From Hansfordia pulvinata (Eukaryota > Ascomycota > Sordariomycetes > Xylariales): 64,000 nt of DNA. The notes below the pieces were generated by a model. It was given only the letters and a program-made list of their open reading frames with translations, was not told where the DNA came from and searched no databases. The stretch's first letter is position 1. The number at the start of each line of letters is the position of its first letter. A program made the position numbers and the translations under genes. The DNA lies in contig BJKQ01000012.1 in the NCBI GenBank assembly GCA_006538405.1, positions 1,027,001-1,091,000 of the forward strand, read 5' to 3'. This document shows, one piece after another, positions 1 through 9,762 of the stretch.

Positions 1-2066
1 AATGCTGTTCATTGTCAGGCCATGGCCGGGCCACTTCTTGTTGACCTGGAACAGCATCTGCTGTGCCAAGATACTGTGTCCGCCAACGTCGAAGAAGTTG
101 TCTTCGGGAACGATCGGTCGCTTAATGAGGCCCCTCCAAATGGCAGCCACCTCTTTCTCGGCTTCGGTCATCTCGACGTCGGTTTCGACGTGTGCCTCGC
201 TTAGAGCAGCGTCAAGCTCCGAGGCCTCTTTCAGGGGCAGGGCCGGCTTGTCCTTTTTCCCGTTGGGGTTGAGGGGGAAGAAGTCGAGGGGAATGATGGC
301 CTCGGGGATGGCGTAGGCAGGGAGTTTGGTCTTCAGATACTTTTTGATCTCCTCAATGAGTGGCCAGAACCTCCGAATCCGCCCCGCGTCACCGTTTCCT
401 GACACATCGTCTTTTTTCCCGGTGGACTCCAACCAGGCCGGCCATTTCTTCATGTCAACAACAATGTAGCTGACAAGGTACGAGGAAAAGTCCTCCTTCT
501 TGCGCACCACCGTCAGGTTGTCCATGACCATGTCATGATCGGCAAGGTGTTTGTCGATCTCGCCCAGCTCAATGCGGAATCCTCGGATCTTGACTTGGTC
601 GTCAGCCCTTCCAACACATTCAACATCGCCCGTGGGGGTGTATCGACCGAGGTCGCCAGAGCGATACATGCGATCTCTCGGCCCCTTGTAGAACTCTCTC
701 CAGGGTTCGGAACCGGCCGCCTGCTGGTCCAAGTCGACCCATTTCTGGTTGTCGACGAACCAGCTCTTGACGAATTTGGTTTCGTTGAGCTCTCTGGTCT
801 TCTCGTCGGTGCCCAGGTACCCCTCCGCCAGCCCAGCTGCACGAACGTAGATCTCGCCAATCTCCCCAACATCGCAAATCCGGTTGCGATTCTCCCGGTC
901 CACCACCAGGAGCTGTACATTCTTCATGCCACGGCCAGCCGGGATGACGTTGCCCATGTTCTCGAGATATTCAGCGTCGGCGTTGCGGCTGGGGATCTCG
1001 TAGTAGCTGACGGCGCGCGACGTCTCTGTGGTCCCATACATGTTGACTATGAAGCAGTTTTCCGCCAGCCTCTGCAGAGACTTGCATTCTCGCTTGATCA
1101 GGATGTCGCCAACGAAGAAGGCGTGATGTAGAGCGGGAAACTCGGCGCTGGCACCTCCGACGAGGATTTGGCCCATGGCGGGCGTCAGGTGGGTGACGGT
1201 AGCACCGTGCTCTCGCATCCATTCGGCCAATCTTTCGTGTTGGATGTCTTCCTTGGAAGGCACCAGGATCTGCGCCCCCAGGAACAGAGGGGTGAAAATG
1301 TCGCGCTGAATCGGGTCGTGGGCGATTCCACTCAGCATGGTGACCTTGTCGTTCGCGGAGAGACCAAAGCGTTCCGCCATCCAGTCGAAGTAGTATGCTA
1401 ACGAGTAGTGGCGGCCTTTGACACCCTTGGGACGGCCCTCGGATCCAGATGTAAAGGATAGGGTGGGGTGCGAGTCGGGGCCGACCAGGACATTGGGCCC
1501 CTTCTCCTTTAGGGGGATCTGGCTGGCAAAGACATCCTGGCCGCCAACGAGACCACCCACGACAGAGCCATCGCTCTTGAGCTCCAAGGCGGGCACCTCG
1601 GTACGGAGGTCGAGAGTGTCGGCAATGAAGGCGCGGACTTTGTCGGATAGCTGGCCGGCCTCCTTGGTGGCCTTGTCGATCACGACGAGGGCGCGCGGCC
1701 TGGCTACATCGAGGTAGATGTTTTGTCTGTCGGGGGGTAAGAGGGGTCGATGACGGAGAAGGTAGCGCCGGCCTTGAGAATGCCCATGACGGTGACAACC
1801 AGGTCCACTCCGCGGTGGCTGTAGGACATGACGACCTCATTGCGCTGGACGCCCGACTGAACTAGGTGGTGGGCAAGGACGTTGGAGGCTTCGTCGATCT
1901 GGCGGTAGGTGAACTCGCGACGGGGCGACGACGACGAGGCGGTCTCGACAACGCATAGCCGCTCGGGGTGTTTCTGGGCGTTTTCCGAGAAGATGTCCTG
2001 GATGGCGCCGCGGAAGGCGGACCAGTGAAGGTCCGACGTGGGGTCGGGGAGGTCGATGGTAGCCAT
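1..2066 (-). CDS. lys2: L-2-aminoadipate reductase (Lys2), 3' part outside window, one-base frameshift
   Basis: Lys2 reduces alpha-aminoadipate to its semialdehyde in fungal lysine synthesis, using an NRPS-like adenylation, carrier and reductase layout. About 690 residues are visible from ATG at 2066: an N-terminal part with VLKAGATFSVIDPSYPP, an adenylation core with LSFTSGSEGRPKGVKGRHYS, then MYGTTETSRAVSYY, YRSGDLGRY and a carrier-protein motif DVGGHSILAQQ near bases 60-110. The reductase domain lies beyond base 1. No intron is seen. The frame breaks at the G run 1732-1737 (C run on the coding strand): after Tyr-Pro-Pro the conserved DRQNIYLDVARPRALVV continues only in the -1 frame. Either one C is missing from the sequence or the copy is mutated. 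Everything on both sides is well conserved, so I treat it as a real gene. Identity is from recognised family motifs. Confidence 0.92.
1732..1737 (-). other. single-base frameshift in C run of lys2
   Basis: On the coding strand the bases read TCT TAC followed by a run of six C in total (counting the C of TAC) and then GACAGACAAAAC. The family motif Y-P-P-D-R-Q-N needs seven C. No GT-AG pair fits at this point, so an intron does not explain it. Confidence 0.85.
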
Positions 2067-2882
2067 GGCTGAGCGGGTGTCTGCCTGGGCGGACCTTGTC
2101 TTCGTAGCCTTCCGTCGTGATGTTGAGGTTGAAGTATGTAGGCACCGTAATTCAGGTCGAGATCGAGCCGGGCTGAGTGAGTCAGTGGGCCGTCGTGGCG
2201 GGGGCGGGGGGTGGTCCGATTTTCGCCCGGCGCGTGACAGTGGCAGTCGAGCGGCAATTTGCGACTCTGCCCAGGCAAGAGAATTGTTTGCCTATTCGCC
2301 TACGAGTACTTCTTATATATGATCACTTAATCTCTCTGTACCCTGCTCGATCCACGATTCCCCCCATGATTTGAGCGGCTTTGTTGCATGGGCTGCGCGG
2401 CTCGGGGGTACGCCGCCCTGGGCTGTTGTTCTACGACCGCGTGGACGTTTAGGTACAGACCCGATGGCTCCGTGCGTATCTTGGCCAACTGCCGATTTTC
2501 AGACACATTTCCAGCCTATGATAAGAACTCTAACTATAGGAACAAGGCGCCTGGTTGCTTGTGCAATCAGGCGCAGAACATTGCATGCGCTCACCGCCAC
2601 AACTTTACTCGCAAGTGGGATGTCTTCGGATGTCTGGAGGACTTACACGCCAACCCCCAAAATGCAGGGCTGCTTGGTGGGGTGAAGTGACGCTGCGCGG
2701 TGGTATCGATAGCGATAAGATAAGCCAAATTCCTACGCGATTGGGCGTCATGGCCTGTCGCATCTTCGCGTGTCGCATCAGCATCCAGTTCACTCTCCAC
2801 TGCCTTGAGGTGGTAAACCCATCGCCGCCTTTCCTACTAGCATCATATTATTTTCTAGCATAACTACAATCTTCTTGATCCG
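2067..2882. other. divergent promoter region, lys2 / bcd1
   Basis: This 816-base gap separates two genes that point away from each other, so it should hold both promoters. It contains one clear amino-acid-control site (2178-2184) close to lys2 and one TACGAGTA copy at 2301. I see no convincing gene; the short open frames overlap each other and have no recognisable content. Confidence 0.6.
2178..2184. promoter_or_regulatory. Gcn4/Cpc1-type site (TGAGTCA)
   Basis: TGAGTCA is the palindromic response element of the bZIP regulators Gcn4 (yeast) and Cpc1/CpcA (filamentous fungi), which raise amino-acid biosynthesis genes during starvation. It lies about 110 bases upstream of the lys2 start, a fitting position and target. 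Function is inferred from sequence and place only. Confidence 0.55.
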
Positions 2883-3938
2883 ATGGCAGATCCATTGCTC
2901 ACCTCCCTGTGCACCATCTGCCACGTCCAGACGCCCAAGTACAAATGCCCCCGATGCGCCGTCCGAACATGCTCCCTGCCCTGCATCAAGAAGCACAAAA
3001 ACTGGTCATCATGTAGCGGCGAACGCGACCCGACAGTCTACATGCCGGCCTCTCAGCTCAAGACCGACGCCGGAATCGACCACGACTACAATTTCCTCCA
3101 CAAGATTGAGCGATCCGTCGAGACGGCCGAGAAGATCCTGCGAGAGGAGCGCGACCTCATCCCCCACGCCGGGCCGCCCCCCAACAAGAAGGCTCGACTA
3201 CACAAAGGGCAGAGCAGTGGAAGAGTGGCACTTGACGACAACTCACGAAGATGGGACAGAAACTGCCTCCAGCGAATCCGGCAGCTCGGCATCAACGTGA
3301 CCGCCGTCCCCTACGGCATGTCGCGCCAGAAGGAGAACAAGACAAGCTGGAACAAGCGCACGCGCTCGATCAATTGGCAGGTGGAATGGGTGGTGATGGA
3401 CTCGGAGCAGCCGACCCGCATCATGAACAAGATCTTGGATCAGACCCCCCTATGCGAAGGGTTTGCCTCCACTCAGGAAGCACACCGCCTGGCGCAGCTG
3501 AGCGGCGAACAAAAGGCAGAGGAAAAGGCACAGAGACCGAAACCGGGCCGACCGACATGCCAGAGCTCGAATTCGGTGTGGAACTTGTCCCCTTCTCGGC
3601 TGCAGGGCCCTTCCGGTTCCTGGAACGTGACGCAGGCGGACGGAACGGAGTGGCAATATTTCCTGCAGAAGCCCCGAGTTCCCACGAGGGAGGCACAACA
3701 GCTGGTTCCCCTGGAGGCCGCGGAAGACCTGTCGACTATTCTTCCTGGTCATGAAATTGTCGAGTTCCCCACTATATACGTCTTTCCCAAGGGGACCGAC
3801 CCGGGCGCTTTTGAGGGGGACAGACGCGGGTTTGTCGTTGAGGGCGAAGACGAAGAGATTAAAAAGCGAAAGGCGGACCTGATGGAGGCCGACACGACTA
3901 GCAGTTCAGGGTCGTCATCGGAAGACGACAGCGCGTGA
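2883..3938 (+). CDS. bcd1: Box C/D snoRNA assembly protein with HIT zinc finger (Bcd1/ZNHIT6-like)
   Basis: A 351-residue protein without introns. Residues about 10-45 form a zf-HIT finger: CTIC, KYKCPRC, TCSLPCIKKHKNW, C. This is followed by a region with DYNFLHKIERSVETAEKI typical of Bcd1. Bcd1 is a nuclear factor needed for stability and assembly of box C/D snoRNPs, and so for rRNA modification. The middle (residues about 195-235) is charged and low in complexity, and the C terminus is a Ser/Asp/Glu-rich tail. The first ATG gives the Cys finger directly after the start. Two six-C runs inside the gene (3177-3182 and 3445-3450) are in frame, which matters for judging the frameshifts elsewhere. 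The finger is seen directly; the Bcd1 assignment rests on the N-terminal layout. Confidence 0.85.
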   Translation: MADPLLTSLCTICHVQTPKYKCPRCAVRTCSLPCIKKHKNWSSCSGERDPTVYMPASQLKTDAGIDHDYNFLHKIERSVETAEKILREERDLIPHAGPPPNKKARLHKGQSSGRVALDDNSRRWDRNCLQRIRQLGINVTAVPYGMSRQKENKTSWNKRTRSINWQVEWVVMDSEQPTRIMNKILDQTPLCEGFASTQEAHRLAQLSGEQKAEEKAQRPKPGRPTCQSSNSVWNLSPSRLQGPSGSWNVTQADGTEWQYFLQKPRVPTREAQQLVPLEAAEDLSTILPGHEIVEFPTIYVFPKGTDPGAFEGDRRGFVVEGEDEEIKKRKADLMEADTTSSSGSSSEDDSA

Positions 3939-4809
3939 TTTGACTTGATACCCAGCGTTGCACAAGCAGATGTAATACAACAGCCCACTGCGGTTTTCCG
4001 ATACATAATGTCATGAGATGAAGCTTGCCGGTCCTGCCTGGAAGCGACATTCGTCAAGGCTTGTACCTGAAGAATCCCATCCACGAAGTTCCGCTGTCAG
4101 TGCTCGCAGCCTGAGCCCCAAGGGCATCATCGGTCCCACGATTCAGAGGCTGCTTGCACCGAGCACGACCTAGTGGCCAAGTGATTACTTATTCAAATCT
4201 ATGATGCCTTTGGTGTCTACCCTTAGGACTCGAACTTGTGCATTCGAGAATGACTCGAACGTATCAATCAATCCTGGGCACCTCAACCGCAGGCCGGGTT
4301 CGTAACGCGGTTTCGTACTCGCGTCGGGTGCGAGCAAGTACTTGTACACTCGTCAAATGTAGGTGGCTGGCTGGCCACCGCAATATTGCACGTGCACGGG
4401 CCACATACTTCTGTTCCGCAACGATGTGGTACGCGAGCCCGAGTGCCTCAACAAGAGGCTCCCAGGTCCGAATGTACTGCCATTAGGTGGAGGGACCAGC
4501 CCGCCCTTGAAAGCTGCCTGTGGCTGCTTGCAGGTACATGTAGCGTACCCGCCACCCCGTACCTTAGCTGGCCAGCTGTCGTTTGACTTTTCTCAGCCTC
4601 CCCCCAGCTTCAATATTGCCTCCTCTTCTGAACCGCATCCACCTCACCTCATCGTCTCCTCCTCCCGCTTCTCCCACACCGCCCACACCTTCATATCTGC
4701 ACCTCATATTCGAATATCTCTCCGCCAATTTGCTGCCTGTACCCACAGGCAGCTTCACTCTTTTCTCTCTGCGCTCTCGCTCCCTCGCCGGTGCTGAGCG
4801 CTCAACATC
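3939..4809. other. intergenic, bcd1 terminator side and SCD6 promoter
   Basis: Tandem genes on the + strand. The last 200 bases before SCD6 are rich in C and T, as is common in fungal leaders. I see no gene or RNA here. Confidence 0.5.
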
Positions 4810-6730
4810 ATGTCCGAATTCCTAGGGTACGATGCAGCATGCCACATTCCTCACCACCCTGACAGCTGCTAACCTCACCCAGTTCTCGCATATCCCTCAT
4901 CTCCAAGAGCGACATTCGGTAGGTCGGTCGTTCCCGGCTGCCACGATGCGAGCTGACCGTGCAGCTACTCGGGCATTCTGCATGAAATCAATTCAGAAGA
5001 ATCGACCGTGTCTCTGGAGAATGTGCGGTCCTTTGGCACCGAAGGCCGAAAAGGCAACCCCGACGAGGAGATCCCCCCAGCCGAACAAGTCTATGAATAC
5101 ATTGTATTCCGTGGCAGCGATGTGAAAGATCTCCGCATTGAACAGCCCGCGGCGCCCAAGGAGAACCAGCCTCCCAAGATTCCCGACGACCCAGCCATAC
5201 TAGGCGTAAGTCGGCCCGCTCAAGCCCCTCGTGCCTCCCCCTCTGTCCAGGTGATGAAATATTTCGGATGTAAACCTATTGTCTCTCAGAATGCGCAAAA
5301 CCGTGTTGAGATTTCCGTTGCCTTCCTTCTGATGGACTGTCCTCGATTTACCTTTTGAATACAAAAAGCGCGATCGCACACTGACAATCACAGGCTCGTC
5401 CCCACCCTGGCGGTCCTCCTGGCCAAGTTCAGCCTCAGGGTCAACCTCAAGGCCCGCCTGGTCAAGGCCCTCCTGGCCAAGGTCCTCCTGGCCCTCCCGG
5501 CCCTCCTGGCCCCGGATTTGGCCCCAGTCCATTCCAGCAGAATTTCTACGGACCACCGGGTCAATGGGGTCGTGGGGGTCCCCCTCCTCCAGGCCAAGGC
5601 TTCAATGGGATGCCTTACCCGCCGCCCAATTGGTATCCCCCGGGCCAAGGGTTCCCTCCGGGCCCTGGCGGACCAGGCCCCGGGCCTTGGAACGGTTTTG
5701 GATACCCCCGGGTCCTCCTGGGATGCCCCAAGGCATGAGAGACACCCCTCAACAAGAAAAGTCTCTCGAAAAGCCTGCCACGCCGCAGGAAATGGGTGCC
5801 GAGCCGAAATCGATGGTCCCAACCGGCCCAGGTGGACCTGGCGCACCGGGTGCCCTGGGTGGCCCTGCCCCTCCTACCGGACCTGGCGCGCCTGGAGCTC
5901 CAGCTTCCGCTCCTACACCCCCGGTCAATTCGAAGCCATCAAAGGCCGAAGTCGAAGCAACGGCCGAGAGCATATCCAAGACCAAGGTCCCCACGGGCCC
6001 CAAGAATGCCAGGGTTACTCCTGCCGTGCCCATACCGGCGTCGATCCTCTCCAAGACGGCGCCACAAGCTGCTCCGCAGGCCACAGCGGCAGCCGCCGTC
6101 GTCAAGCCCACTGACCAGGCCCCGGTCAATCCCAAGGACGCCGCTCAGGCGGCCAAGGAAGCTGTGGCTGTGGCCATGGCCAAGCTGAACCCCGGCCAGG
6201 CACCGCTCCCGCAGGCACAGCCCACTAACGGGCACGCCCAAAACATGGACAATCTGACTGAGAAGGTCAACGCCATGAGGGTTGACGCCGGTGGCAGGGG
6301 CAGAGGTGGACGCGCGCGCGGCGGGCGCCCTGCAACGAAGGTCGAGGTCCCAGCATCCGACTTTGATTTTGCTGGCTCCAATGCCAAGTTCAACAAGCAG
6401 GAGCTTGTGAAAGAGGCCATCGCAGGATCCCCTGTAGGCGAGCCTGTCGAAGAAGAGCTGCCCGAGGACCCTGTCCCCGCAGCCTACAGCAAGACGCGGT
6501 CATTCTTCGACAACATTTCGAGCGAAGCCAAGGACCGCGCCGACAACAACGGGCAGAAGCCCGGTGGCCGTGAATGGCGCGGAGAGGAGCAGCGGAAGAA
6601 CATGGAGACCTTCGGCCAAGGCAGTGTCGATGGTGGCTTCCGCGGAGGTTACCGTGGCCGTGGTAGAGGCCGCGGCCGCGGCCGTGGATACGGTCCACGA
6701 AACCGGGGTAACTTCAGACCCCAGCAATAA
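4810..6730 (+). CDS. SCD6: Scd6/Sum2/LSM14-family mRNP protein, one-base frameshift in exon 4
   Basis: Four exons: 4810-4826, 4883-4918, 4965-5205 and 5394-6730, with GT-AG introns. The first three encode the N-terminal LSm14 domain (MSEFLG, SRISLISKSDIR, then GILHEINSEESTVSL and NVRSFGTEGRK). A long Pro/Gly/Gln-rich linker follows. The C-terminal half has the FDF motif (SDFDFAGSNAKFNKQ), an FFD-like YSKTRSFFDNISSEAKDR, a TFG-like segment (METFGQGSVDGG) and an RGG tail. Family members bind eIF4G and Dhh1/DDX6, repress translation and enter P-bodies and stress granules. Exon 4 is broken at C run 5705-5709: GFGY-P-P-GPPGMPQGMRD needs six C where five are present, and the frame opened by one more base runs cleanly to the stop at 6730. 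With that base the protein is about 543 residues. The frameshift is probably a sequence error. Confidence 0.88.
5705..5709 (+). other. single-base frameshift in C run of SCD6
   Basis: GGATA is followed by five C and GGGTCC. Read as is, the frame gives GYPRVLLGCPKA and stops. With one more C it reads Y-P-P-G-P-P-G-M-P-Q, matching the Pro/Gly repeat before it and joining the long open frame that carries the FDF and RGG regions. A similar run after TAT (5634-5638, five C, also Pro-Pro) is intact. Confidence 0.85.
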
Positions 6731-7659
6731 TTGTTGTCTACCTGGGTTGGGTTCCGCTAGTCTTGCGGGTTTGGATGGGTCATCTGCATGCTGCTCTCTG
6801 TACCATAGGCGTTCGCAGCGAGCCGGGTAGGGCGTCCCGTGCAATTTCGGAGTTACGAGCAAGGATTGCATGATGTGTTTGGCGTTGGTCTTATGACACT
6901 GATGAGGCAATGGCGTCTATAGCATTGGCCGGCAACAGGCTTGTAATGCGAATATTTATGATGTCCCATCACGCTTGACAACTCTGTAAGACATGCATTG
7001 CTGGGGACAGTTAAGCGCATTAAATCTGCTGCCCCGGTGTTTGTAGTTCTGTCCACATCTACTTGAGAGCAACGTGTATCTACATACTCGTGGTTCTACA
7101 TACCAAACACAGACAAGACTGATTTTTCTCCGCCCTATTGTTCCACGAAGATACTCGTGAATATACTGTGAGCGAGGACGCTCGCGACTCGGCCGAGTTG
7201 GCGTTTGATGCAAATGCCAATGGGCAAAGACAATTGGACCAGTGCCTCTTCCCCCTTGCCTTCTACGCAGCTGAGCCGGGGCAGCCTTGGAGCGACGACT
7301 GTCCTATTGTAACTTTGCATTCCCTTAAAGATATGGGCAGTCCAAAGCCACGTCTTCTTAGCTGGCCCTGTTGCCAGAATATCTCCGAAGCCAAGCGTGA
7401 CCATTTCGCAAGGCATCCTATTACATGACGACCTCTCATCGCCGTGGCGGGCACCTGCGGAGCTCAGTCACAGACCAGCATACAAGTATTATTTTATTTT
7501 AATAACCAGCGGGACGCAGAAGCCACTATGCAGTTCCGCTGCGCGTAATGCGGTCTCTCGAAGGCCGCAATTGGACCTGGCCTCTACCAAAAGGCCCTAG
7601 CCATCCTCGCCAATTTTTCAGCCCACGTTTTATACATTAATGTAGGTACATATGCAACT
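6731..7659. other. intergenic between convergent SCD6 and NDUFAF5
   Basis: This holds the 3' flanks of two genes that face each other. It is more AT-rich than the coding DNA on either side. I find no gene. Confidence 0.5.
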
Positions 7660-8760
7660 CTACTTGGTCTCGAGAACATCTTTCAGGTTGACCTGAGCGG
7701 TACCGCGTGGTAGGGGCTGAGCCTGACCCTCACCCTCTTTCCAGCCGATCATGTAAATGACACGGAAGGTTGCGGGGATGCTCTGAAAGCCGTCCTCGGC
7801 GTCGCCGTGCAGCTCGCGGTAGATGGGGTCGAGGGCCAGCAGAACGTCGCGGGACAGGGGGCCCATCTGGCGGGCCAAGAGGGCCGAGCTCTCGCCCATG
7901 GCCTGCAGGTCCCGCAGCAGGGCGAAGACGTCTGGGTAGCCGACGATGATGTCGTCGACATCGACGGTCAGCATCTTGAACCCGGCGCGGGTCAGCAGGC
8001 CGCCAACGTCGCGGACGTCGGCCAGGGGCGAGACGTGGGGAGAGATGCCGCCCGCCCGCTCCGTCTCGGCCAACTGTAGGGCGGAGCGCAGCTCGAACAG
8101 CGTGTCGCCGCCCAGCATGGCGCCGACGAAGGCGCCATCGGGCACCAGCACGCGATTGGCCTGAGCGAGGGCGCCGGGCAGGTCATTGATCCAATGCAGA
8201 GCCAGCGACGACAAGACCAAGTCGAACGAGTCGGCCGGGTAGGGCAGGGCGGTTTCGGGCTCGGCCGCGCCGGCTGAGGGGGCTTCGAGAGGCGAGACGG
8301 TCAGGTCGAGGGGCGAGTCGAGGGGCAAGGCGCCGTCGCGGAAGTCGCGGTAGAGCAGGTCGGCGTTCGAGTCGGCGGCGGTCAGGCGTCCGATGCGCGA
8401 GGACAGGGGCTCGGGGACGTCGTCGGGTCCTCCGGGGTACGGCCGGGCGAGGGCGCGGGCGACCGACTGGGGCCCGGCTCCCAGGTCCAGCACATTGGGA
8501 AAGGGCCGTCGGATGTCGAGCAGGCGGGAGACGAGTCGCGTGGCGACCTCGTCGCGGAGGTAGTCGGCGATGGGACCGTCGTGGGCACGGGCGGCGCGCG
8601 AGCGCTGCAGGTCCTTGGCCTGGCGGTTGAATACGTGCTGCACCGAGGTGGTGGTCGGCTGGGCGTAGGCGCGAGAGGGGACGAGGGAGGAGAGTGGCGG
8701 CGGCGTGGCGGCCAGGACGCGGGCGCTGGCGCGAGCGCGAGCGCAGAGTCGGGGGATCAT
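7660..8760 (-). CDS. NDUFAF5: Mitochondrial complex I assembly methyltransferase-like factor (NDUFAF5 type)
   Basis: A 366-residue protein in one exon. Residues 1-32 are rich in Arg, Ala and Ser without acids, a likely mitochondrial presequence. VQHVFNRQAKDLQRSRAA follows, a family signature. The class I SAM-binding motif VLDLGAGPQ lies at about residues 90-98, and SFDLVLSSLALHWINDLPG further on is the post-motif typical of the NDUFAF5/BioC-like group. In animals NDUFAF5 hydroxylates an arginine of the complex I subunit NDUFS7 early in assembly; the same role here is inferred. The start was chosen because it yields the presequence. The gene is divergent from APL3 and convergent with SCD6. Confidence 0.88.
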   Translation of the reverse strand: MIPRLCARARASARVLAATPPPLSSLVPSRAYAQPTTTSVQHVFNRQAKDLQRSRAARAHDGPIADYLRDEVATRLVSRLLDIRRPFPNVLDLGAGPQSVARALARPYPGGPDDVPEPLSSRIGRLTAADSNADLLYRDFRDGALPLDSPLDLTVSPLEAPSAGAAEPETALPYPADSFDLVLSSLALHWINDLPGALAQANRVLVPDGAFVGAMLGGDTLFELRSALQLAETERAGGISPHVSPLADVRDVGGLLTRAGFKMLTVDVDDIIVGYPDVFALLRDLQAMGESSALLARQMGPLSRDVLLALDPIYRELHGDAEDGFQSIPATFRVIYMIGWKEGEGQAQPLPRGTAQVNLKDVLETK

Positions 8761-9228
8761 GGTCGCGGCGTGAGCATGTGATGGGGTGAAGGAGCCGGCG
8801 ATGGCGCCGGTGGCGTAAGGGGAGGGCGGAGTCGAGAAGATGCAGGGTGGTGGTCGCGGCTGGAGACAACGGGACGGAGAGACGAAGCAGCGGCGGCACG
8901 GCGCGGCAAAGATTCGTCGAGTTGGCCGGCGGTCGTGACGTAGTCCGGGCCGTCAGCGCCCGGTCGAGGTGCGGCGGGTGGGCGCCCGCGGGCTGCTACC
9001 TACGGTACTAGTAAACACAGTTGCGCAAGTTCGCGGGCGTGTACCCTGTTCGCATGATTTGGCCGCAGGGGTACTGGCGTGCTCAAGCCCTCCGGCACTT
9101 ATAAGGTACCTAAGGTAAGGCCCAAGCGCGGACACAGCTGGAGCGCTGTGCGCCGGGTCTGGGGCAGAAGGAGCGCCCCTATCTCGATGGAAGCGCACCG
9201 GTAATTACGGATACAGGGTGTACGAGCA

Positions 9229-9242
9229 CACGAGTACTCGTG
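9229..9242. repeat. perfect 14-base palindrome CACGAGTACTCGTG
   Basis: CACGAGTACTCGTG equals its own reverse complement. Its core GAGTACTC is two mirrored halves of the TACGAGTA motif found elsewhere in the window. Confidence 0.7.
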
Positions 9243-9401
9243 CCGTGGAGCGTGCCTTCCAAGGGCCCGGCGTTGGTCAGCCCCAGCTTCCCCGTCCCCA
9301 TTTGGCATTGGCATCTGGGCCAAACCGCATCTTGGGCCTCACCTCACCATCCCTCCTCGTTCCTGTAGATCAGCCAAGCCGAGGCGGGGTGCCATCCGAC
9401 C

Positions 9402-9425
9402 CGACGACGACGACGACGACGACGA
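9402..9425. repeat. (CGA)n microsatellite
   Basis: About eight CGA units upstream of APL3, outside coding sequence. Confidence 0.8.
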
Positions 9426-9762
9426 GTAACGACGCCAATACAAGGCCCACGGTCTCCCCCACGAGCCGCAGCGACTGCGACGATACCCCCCGAGACCCGA
9501 CGCTTTTCCCGCCCGCAGCTTGCCGCAGCTCGGTTAGGCCCACTCGCCCGCCCACCGCTCGCTGCCCTCGCCGCTCCGCCCGCCTCGACTCGCCGCCGCC
9601 AGGCGAGACATGCGCCTGTCGCATCCATAGGACAACCGTCGCGCCCGTCGCATTATTCTCGCCCCGGGCATCGTGACGGACAAGGCGACTGTCCGACGCG
9701 TCCCGTCCACGGCGCTCGCCCTCCCGACACGCTCCACATGTTAATGCACGCCTGACGACGCG

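Larger units (their letters stand above)
8761..9762. other. divergent promoter region, NDUFAF5 / APL3
   Basis: About 1 kb between two outward-pointing genes. It holds GGTACCTAAGGTA (9104-9116), a perfect 14-base palindrome (9229-9242), a (CGA)n tract (about 9402-9425) and a C-rich leader ahead of APL3. No gene is supported. Confidence 0.55.

Noticed and set aside
1700..1760. Intron as the cause of the lys2 frame break
   Set aside because: No GT donor and AG acceptor pair can be placed without removing conserved residues; the same is true at 5690-5720 and 50600-50625.
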